Shown: positions 6,429 through 10,883 of the stretch, one piece after another | Layout: each line of letters opens with the position of its first letter | Position numbering within the stretch: position 1 is the stretch's first letter | Assembly: GCA_021827245.1 (NCBI GenBank) | Contig: JAKAWN010000215.1 | Coordinates: 1-10,883, forward strand | DNA length: 10,883 nucleotides | Source of the DNA: Acidobacteriota bacterium | Lineage (GTDB): Bacteria; Acidobacteriota; Terriglobia; UBA7540 | Direction of reading: 5' to 3' | Notes under the pieces: model-generated | The model's database searches: none | What the model saw: the letters and a program-made list of their open reading frames with translations, nothing else | Told to the model about the DNA's origin: nothing | Position numbers and translations under genes: made by a program

Positions 6429-6556
6429 AAAAACGAACCCAAACGAACCTAAAAACGAAGCGGAGAAGTTGTTGAAAACATTAGAGTGCATAAAAAACGA
6501 ACCGAAACGAACCGAAAAACGAAGCTACCGATCTCATTGAAAATAAACAACCGGAA
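6429..6556 (+). repeat. Tandem ~64-nt repeat with phased ACGAACC heptamers
   Basis: Two adjacent units of about 64 nt (6429-6492 and 6493-6556) match at 31 of their first 33 bases and share TTGAAAA later. Each holds ACGAACC, ACGAACC and ACGAAGC, at starts 6433, 6443, 6455 and again 6497, 6507, 6519, so the internal spacing (10 then 12) is kept. A partial earlier unit with ACGAACC at 6389 and CGGAGAA/TTGAAAAC at 6395-6413 precedes them. The stretch is purine-rich and has no coding character. It ends about 130 nt before the aquaporin start. Confidence 0.75.
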
Positions 6557-6683
6557 AAAACCGGACGAAATCTCGATCCAATATTTCCTGCCTGCCGGAA
6601 GGCTTCTCTCCCGGCTTCTATCACGGGTTGAGAGGCTTTCGCATTTACCGTCTGCTGGAGCCTGAACCTCGCTGGGCGCAACG

Positions 6684-7472
6684 ATGAAAAATCTGTGGAC
6701 GCTCTTCCTTTCGGAGTTTCTCGGCACGGCGCTGCTTGTCGGTGTTGGGCTTTCCATTGTCATCCTTGATTTTGGCACGGGGAGCCCGATGGTGGCCGCG
6801 TTGCCGGACCCGGGACTGCGCCGGCTGATCACCGGCTTCCTGTTTGGCGCAACCGGCGCCTGCATCGCCGTATCGCCGGTGGGCAAAACGAGCGGCGCGC
6901 ACATCAATCCTGTCGTGACGCTGGCCTTCCGGCTGAAAGGGAAAATGAGCAGTCCTCATGCGCTCGGATACGTCATTGCCCAGCTTGCCGGAGCAATCGC
7001 GGGAGCATTGCCGCTGGTCGTCTGGGGACACATGGGTGCCAGCATCGACTTTGGAGCCACTTTCCCGGGCGCCGGCTATACGGCGCTCCAGGCCATGCTG
7101 GGGGAAATCATCACAACCTTTGGACTGATTGCGGGACTGTTCCTGTTTCTTGGCCACAGCCGCCTGCGCAATTACACACCGTTGCTGTTTCCTTTCCTTT
7201 ATGCGGTGATGGTCTTTCTCGAGGCGCCCGTTTCAGGCACCAGCACCAATCCCGCGCGCAGTGTGGGTCCCTCGCTGGTTGCCGGCGATTGGCGCGGCTG
7301 GTGGGTTTATTGGCTCGGCCCATTCCTGGGAACTATGCTGGCACTGGCTGTCGGCCAGTTTTCCTGGCTGCGGCGTTTTGAAGTCGAGGTCGCCAAGGTT
7401 TACCATTTTGAACACGACCCGCACGGGATCTTTCGCCAGAGCAGCAGAAAGCCGCTCTCAGCCGAACTCTAG
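6684..7472 (+). CDS. MIP-family aquaporin / glycerol-type channel
   Basis: A 262-residue integral inner-membrane channel passing water or small neutral solutes. Six membrane spans and two half-helices are visible from the hydrophobicity pattern. The first pore motif is SGAHINPVVTLAF with N75-P76-V77, an NPV variant of the usual NPA. The second is canonical, SGTSTNPARSVGPSLV with N189-P190-A191 and the selectivity-filter arginine R192. Length is at the aquaporin end of the family; glycerol facilitators are usually longer, but the substrate cannot be fixed from sequence alone. The C-terminal ~35 residues (from about 228) are charged and cytoplasmic. The ATG at 6684 is the natural start, since MKNLWTLFLSEFLGTALLV matches family N-termini, yet no good Shine-Dalgarno precedes it. 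It stands alone after a repeat-rich gap; the next promoter candidate lies at 7558. Confidence 0.94.
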   Translation: MKNLWTLFLSEFLGTALLVGVGLSIVILDFGTGSPMVAALPDPGLRRLITGFLFGATGACIAVSPVGKTSGAHINPVVTLAFRLKGKMSSPHALGYVIAQLAGAIAGALPLVVWGHMGASIDFGATFPGAGYTALQAMLGEIITTFGLIAGLFLFLGHSRLRNYTPLLFPFLYAVMVFLEAPVSGTSTNPARSVGPSLVAGDWRGWWVYWLGPFLGTMLALAVGQFSWLRRFEVEVAKVYHFEHDPHGIFRQSSRKPLSAEL

Positions 7473-7557
7473 AGAGGTTTATTGCTCGATTCGAGGCGCA
7501 TAATTCCGCCGCTTTCTTCTCAACTCCGCTGCCCGCGCATTCCATTTCGGCGGCGTT

Positions 7558-7566
7558 TGCTATACT
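7558..7566 (+). promoter_or_regulatory. Extended -10 promoter for the OB-fold/TPR gene pair
   Basis: TGCTATACT at 7558-7566 combines a TATACT -10 with the TGn extension. No clear -35 is seen 17 nt upstream, which an extended -10 can tolerate. Transcription would begin near 7573, about 68 nt before the ATG at 7641. It lies in the 168-nt gap after the aquaporin gene. Confidence 0.5.
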
Positions 7567-7640
7567 CATCTTCAGGAGCCGCGACCGGGATCGAGTTCAG
7601 GCCTTCGGCCGGAACGTGCCGCCACCGGAAATCCGTAGGT

Positions 7641-8072
7641 ATGTCTCGAAAGAAAATCGCAACCATTACGCTGATCGGAGTCGCGGCGCTTGTCCTGACT
7701 TCAATACTGGCCTACCGCCTGGGCATGCGCAACGCGGCCGCCCGCAGCACTCCGGATTACCGGGCGCGCGTTTCACAGGGCGGATGCATCCCGCTCCGCG
7801 GGGCGAGCCTTCACACAGGGGAGAACACCTGCGTCGAGGGGCGTGTCCTGCGCGTGTTTACCGCGCGATCGGGCAGCACATTCCTGGATTTTTGCGCGGA
7901 TTACCGCACTTGCCCGTTCGGCAGCGTCATCTTTGCAACGGATCGATCCAAGTTTGGCAACTTAGGATCGCTGCAAGGCAGAAAGGTTGAGATCTCGGGA
8001 GAGATCACCACATACAATGGCCGTGCTGAGATCATTGTTCGCGACCCAAAGCAAATTCGCATGGCGAATTGA
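7641..8072 (+). CDS. Small membrane-anchored or exported protein, probable OB fold
   Basis: A 143-residue protein starting MSRKKIATITLIGVAALVL: a basic tip, then a hydrophobic span at about 6-27 acting as signal anchor or signal peptide. The mature part from about residue 50 has the strand pattern of an OB-fold: VEGRVLRVF, then GSTFLDF, GSVIFATD, the conserved-looking GRKVEISGEITTYNGRAEIIV, and a closing DPKQIR. Such small exported OB folds occur in several bacterial groups, often near nuclease-like or heme/redox proteins, and their role is usually unknown. Four cysteines (C49, C63, C87, C93) could form disulfides. A TTG at 7482 would give a longer form, but its added residues look non-coding and the promoter at 7558 would lie inside it, so the ATG at 7641 is preferred; its ribosome site is weak. 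The 3' end overlaps the TPR gene. Confidence 0.72.
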   Translation: MSRKKIATITLIGVAALVLTSILAYRLGMRNAAARSTPDYRARVSQGGCIPLRGASLHTGENTCVEGRVLRVFTARSGSTFLDFCADYRTCPFGSVIFATDRSKFGNLGSLQGRKVEISGEITTYNGRAEIIVRDPKQIRMAN

Positions 8073-9537
8073 AAGCGTTCCTGGTGCCGTTCGGCCTCCA
8101 AGGAGACGGCTGCTGGCGTCACCCATATCCGCGGGTATCGTGCTGCTTTTCCTGGCGAGCCCTGCCATCAGCGCGGACACGGCGCCGCATGCGGCGGCCG
8201 CGGCCCGAATAGTGGCAGGCCAGCAGGTTTCGTCCCAGCAGGCGATCGACTTGGTTAACCAGGGAAACTCGCTGCTGGAGCAAAGCGATTTCAGCGCCGC
8301 CGAGGCGGCCTTCCGGAAGGCTGTCCAGGAATACCCTGCATATGCCGCCGCACATCGCGGACTGGGCATCGCCTTGTGGCACCAAGGGCAGCTTGGCGCT
8401 GCATGGCAAGAACTCAGCACAGTGGCCCGTCTCGAGCCGGCAAGCGCACAGGCGCACTTCGAACTCGGCCAGCTCGCCTGGCAAATCTACAGCGGCGGCG
8501 CACGGAAAGCTGCAGCAACTGCGGGCCTCTCCCCGGACGATTTTCGCTCGCTTGCGCTCAGTGAAGTTGAAAAAGCAGTGTCGCTTGATCCCCACGACTT
8601 CAACATGCGCCTCGAGCTTTCGGAGTTGGAACTTGAGGCGGGGCACAAAAAGCAAGCTCAGGCCGACGCGCTTGGAGCAATTCCGCTTGCCACGTCCGCG
8701 TCAGAGCGTTCTCTTGCCCACGTGGCGCTGGCCCGGGCGTGGCTGGCCAGCGGCGACCAGATGCGTGCGGAAGCCGAGTACAAGAAAGCAATTGCGGAAG
8801 ACTCCTCCAGCGGCCAGGCCTATCTCGGCCTTGGACAAATCTGCCTGTTTCAGCAGAACCCGGCCGAGGCCGAAGAGTATTTCCAACAGGCCATCCACGC
8901 CTCGCCTCACTTGGCCGCGGCATACTCAGCTTTGGCGCAACTGCTCGTTGACAACCATCAGCGCGGGGAAGCGCGTGCGTTGTTCGAAAAAGCCGTGGCC
9001 CTCGATCCCGATGACTGGCAGAGCCAGTACCAACTGGCAAAACTCGAGATGGAATCCGGTGAAACGGAGCAGGCGAAGGACTTGCTCGCGAAAATCGTCG
9101 CCGAGCAGCCGGACTTCCTGCCTGCGGGGGAGCAACTGGCGCTGATGCACCTTCGCCAGGGAGATGTGCAGGGGGCCATCGCACAGGCTCAGGCGTTATT
9201 GGCCCGCAATCCCCATGCGGCGGAAGGGCATCGGGTGCTGGCCCTTGCCTTCTGGCGGGAGCGGCAAACGGACGCTTCGCTGGGCGAATGTGCGCTGGCG
9301 CTTGCCGCTGATCCTCACTCAACTTCCATGCTGGCGCTTCAGGCTCTTGAACTCTGGCAGACCAAACGCCGGCGCGAGGCGCAGCGGATCCTGCTTGAAG
9401 TGGCGCAGCACGATCCCAGCATCCTTGCTCCTCTGACCTTTTGCCGGCTGATCGTCTGCGCAGGCGAGGATATTCCGCTTGTCGGCGACTTTCTGCGCAA
9501 GAACCGCTGGATTTTGAGGCCTCCGGACGCTCAGTAA
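8017..9537 (+). CDS. Exported tetratricopeptide-repeat (TPR) protein
   Basis: A 506-residue helical-repeat protein. Numbering from the ATG at 8017, a basic region (RPPRRR, 26-31) and hydrophobic segment (32-52) end in SPAISA, a signal peptidase I site near residue 53, so the repeats face the periplasm. About ten TPR units fill roughly 75-450; clear ones include GNSLLEQSDFSAAEAAFRKA, GQICLFQQNPAEAEEYFQQA and AQLLVDNHQRGEARALFEKA. TPR arrays mediate protein-protein contacts; no catalytic domain is seen. The start is uncertain. The ATG at 8017 overlaps the previous gene by 56 nt and has only a distant GGGAG (7997-8001). A strong AAGGAG at 8100-8105 precedes CTG codons at 8110 and 8113 instead. 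A TTG at 7987 is a further option. Coupling with the OB-fold gene is likely. Its stop lies inside the end of the convergent dehydrogenase gene. Confidence 0.88.
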   Translation: MAVLRSLFATQSKFAWRIESVPGAVRPPRRRLLASPISAGIVLLFLASPAISADTAPHAAAAARIVAGQQVSSQQAIDLVNQGNSLLEQSDFSAAEAAFRKAVQEYPAYAAAHRGLGIALWHQGQLGAAWQELSTVARLEPASAQAHFELGQLAWQIYSGGARKAAATAGLSPDDFRSLALSEVEKAVSLDPHDFNMRLELSELELEAGHKKQAQADALGAIPLATSASERSLAHVALARAWLASGDQMRAEAEYKKAIAEDSSSGQAYLGLGQICLFQQNPAEAEEYFQQAIHASPHLAAAYSALAQLLVDNHQRGEARALFEKAVALDPDDWQSQYQLAKLEMESGETEQAKDLLAKIVAEQPDFLPAGEQLALMHLRQGDVQGAIAQAQALLARNPHAAEGHRVLALAFWRERQTDASLGECALALAADPHSTSMLALQALELWQTKRRREAQRILLEVAQHDPSILAPLTFCRLIVCAGEDIPLVGDFLRKNRWILRPPDAQ

Positions 9538-10667
9538 CCGCGCTGCTTGTCCACCACGTTGAGGAGGGGCAGGCCGTTGACATAGCGGCGAATGTTTTCA
9601 GCAAACAAGTCCAGGCGGCGTCCCTCGGTTTGCGGCGAATGGCCCGAGCTGTGAGAGGTGATGATCACATTTCGAGCGCTCCACAATGGATCATCGGGCG
9701 GCAGCGGTTCCTTGTAAGCGACGTCAAGCCCTGCGCCCGCAATCCAGCGCTCGTTGAGCGCCCGAACCAGCGCCGGCGTGTCAACCTCCTTCCCGCGGGC
9801 GATGTTGATGAAATATGCAGAAGGCTTCATGGCATGGAATACCGCTTCATTGAACATTTTTGTCGAGAGTGGCGTCAGAGGTGCGGCGCTTACCAGGACG
9901 TCCACCTGCGGCACCATTTGCGGAAACCAATCGAGCGACTGGAGCTCAGCCACAAAATGCGGTTTGGGCAATGGCTTGGGATCTACAGCCAGCACCTTCA
10001 TTCCAAATCCGTAGTATGCGCGATACGCGGTGTCCGTGCCGTTTCCTCCCAGTCCGACGACGCCCATCGTCTTCCCGCTGATTTCAACCAGGCCATCAGC
10101 CTGCTTCCATTTGTGCTCACGCGTCTGCATCGTGTATCGATCGATCCCGCGCGTGAGCGCGAGCAGCAGGGCAAAGACCGTTTCCGAAATCGGCGGGCCG
10201 AACACACGCTGCATGTTGGTCAGCACAACCGGGCTGTTCACCAGTTCCGGCCAGAGAATGCCTTCGACACCGGCGGCACGCCACTGGATCCATTTCAGCT
10301 GCTTTGCGCGCGCGAGGTCATCTTTTGAAAAACCGCCGAAAATCACATGGGCTCGGGGAATCTCCCGGTGAAATTCCTCGTAAGACCTGCAGAGTTTCAA
10401 CCTGATGGCGGGAGAGAACGCCTTCATCTTTTCCTGATACGCATGGGGGATATCCATGAGGGTAATGATGTTGATGTCGCCAACTGCGGAAGGTTTTTCT
10501 GGCTGGGCTATAGGATAGGCTACCGATGTGAGCGGAATTCCTGGCGCGGAAGCGGCGCCAGCGGTTTTTCCCGCAATGGAAGACGGCACTGAAGCTGCGG
10601 CGACCGCCGTTGATCCTGCGGCAATTCCGTGAAGGAATTTACGCCGTGACAGATTGTCTTTTGACAT
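9531..10667 (-). CDS. Tat-exported D-2-hydroxyacid dehydrogenase
   Basis: A 378-residue NAD-binding oxidoreductase of the D-isomer 2-hydroxyacid dehydrogenase family, which interconverts 2-oxoacids and D-2-hydroxyacids. The N-terminus has a twin-arginine signal, SRRKFLHG (7-14), then a hydrophobic alanine-rich region to about 40. The Rossmann domain has G205-L-G207-G-N-G210 (a GxGxxG) and an acidic D229 at the end of the next strand (KVLAVDPKP), which favours NAD over NADP. The catalytic triad is in place: R291 in NIARGKEVD, E320 in LDVAYKEPLP, and H339 (or H343) in ITSHSSGHS. The ATG at 10667 is firm, with GGAGG at 10679-10675, 7 nt upstream. Cofactor enzymes of this family are normally cytoplasmic; export folded through Tat, as for glucose-fructose oxidoreductase of Zymomonas, would allow the cofactor to be carried out. 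The stop overlaps the convergent TPR gene by 7 nt. The substrate is unknown. Confidence 0.91.
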   Translation of the reverse strand: MSKDNLSRRKFLHGIAAGSTAVAAASVPSSIAGKTAGAASAPGIPLTSVAYPIAQPEKPSAVGDINIITLMDIPHAYQEKMKAFSPAIRLKLCRSYEEFHREIPRAHVIFGGFSKDDLARAKQLKWIQWRAAGVEGILWPELVNSPVVLTNMQRVFGPPISETVFALLLALTRGIDRYTMQTREHKWKQADGLVEISGKTMGVVGLGGNGTDTAYRAYYGFGMKVLAVDPKPLPKPHFVAELQSLDWFPQMVPQVDVLVSAAPLTPLSTKMFNEAVFHAMKPSAYFINIARGKEVDTPALVRALNERWIAGAGLDVAYKEPLPPDDPLWSARNVIITSHSSGHSPQTEGRRLDLFAENIRRYVNGLPLLNVVDKQRGY

Positions 10668-10697
10668 GCGACTACCTCCGGGAAGTGTTATGAAAAG

Positions 10698-10706
10698 AGT
10701 CTATCA
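10698..10706 (-). promoter_or_regulatory. Possible extended -10 promoter of the hydroxyacid dehydrogenase gene
   Basis: On the minus strand TGATAGACT (10706-10698) resembles an extended -10. It would give a short leader of about 24 nt before the ATG at 10667. A TTGACC lies at 10731-10726, but the 22-nt spacing is too long for a standard promoter, so this is tentative. Confidence 0.3.
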
Positions 10707-10883
10707 CCGATTGGGCGCCGCGAAAGGTCAAACCTGGCGCCGCCCCATTGAGCGAAGCGAGAGGAGGGCCGCTGCTAAAAGGACTCAATTCTGCGGTGGG
10801 CGATCTTGCCGCGTGACCTTCCATCAAAGAACAGGCGGCTGGCTCGCGCGGCAGCCATTTCACTTGCCTGCCATGGCGGCGCG

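Larger units (their letters stand above)
5865..6683. other. 819-nt intergenic region between protease and aquaporin genes
   Basis: No convincing protein gene lies here. In order it holds two GTAG-headed palindromes (the second doubling as the protease terminator), an 87-nt REPIN-like element, a TTGACA promoter, a possible 29-codon ORF, overlapping hairpin potential at 6297-6333 (for example ACGGT-ACAA-ACCGT at 6318-6331), the ~64-nt tandem repeat, and about 120 nt leading to the aquaporin start in which I see nothing definite. Base composition shifts to A-rich between about 6350 and 6570, unlike the flanking genes. Confidence 0.7.

Noticed and set aside
6198..6452. 84-codon plus-strand ORF
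   Set aside because: Its start lies between the -35 and -10 of the best promoter, and its end is built from the heptamer repeat. Its internal ATG at 6240 abuts AGGAGG with no spacing, so it would not be translated efficiently.
6036..6491. 151-codon minus-strand ORF
   Set aside because: It runs through the REPIN-like palindrome, the promoter and the heptamer repeat. The translation has no domain character.
6429..6556. Repeat array as a CRISPR
   Set aside because: The units are contiguous tandem repeats without unique spacers of constant length, and no cas gene is nearby.
8600..9604. 334-codon minus-strand ORF opposite the TPR gene
   Set aside because: It is antisense to clear TPR repeats, extends into the convergent gene in another frame, and has low-complexity Arg/Pro/Ser content.
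10672..10863. 63-codon minus-strand ORF upstream of the dehydrogenase
   Set aside because: Its stop lies inside the dehydrogenase ribosome site region, it spans the likely promoter, and its composition resembles random GC-rich DNA. I see no gene in 10668-10883.

Overview
The window looks like a GC-rich bacterial chromosome fragment, probably from an uncultured Acidobacteriota (soil or sediment type). The evidence is indirect: two quinoprotein dehydrogenase genes in tandem, at least one with a built-in cytochrome c; a long single-chain M16 zinc protease; a Tat-exported hydroxyacid dehydrogenase; and intergenic palindromes headed by GTAG. There is no rRNA, tRNA or marker gene to settle the taxonomy. 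The left edge behaves like an assembly break.

Layout. 1-517 (minus): the first 172 codons of a PQQ-dependent dehydrogenase lipoprotein, cut by the window edge and starting at a GTG. 595-2808 (minus): a complete 737-residue paralogue with a CxxCH cytochrome c segment near the C-terminal end of its beta-propeller. The two read in the same direction, 77 nt apart, and probably form an operon. 3114-5864 (plus, divergent): a secreted 916-residue M16 protease with an active first half and an inactive second half, ending in a clear rho-independent terminator at 5939-5970. 5865-6683: a long non-coding stretch with a cluster of GTAG-headed palindromes (REP/REPIN-like), a good TTGACA promoter, a possible 29-codon small ORF, and a tandem ~64-nt repeat carrying phased ACGAACC heptamers. 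6684-7472 (plus): an aquaporin-family channel. 7641-8072 (plus): a small membrane-anchored protein that looks like an OB fold. 8017-9537 (plus, overlapping it): an exported TPR protein. 9531-10667 (minus, convergent and overlapping by 7 nt): a D-2-hydroxyacid dehydrogenase with a twin-arginine signal. 10668-10883: upstream region only.

Working together. All seven genes encode envelope or exported proteins. The quinoproteins would oxidise sugars or alcohols in the periplasm and pass electrons through the fused heme to the respiratory chain. The protease would act in the same compartment. No defence system, phage, transposase gene or CRISPR array is visible. The most unusual material is the 5.87-6.68 kb non-coding region and the duplicated quinoprotein pair.
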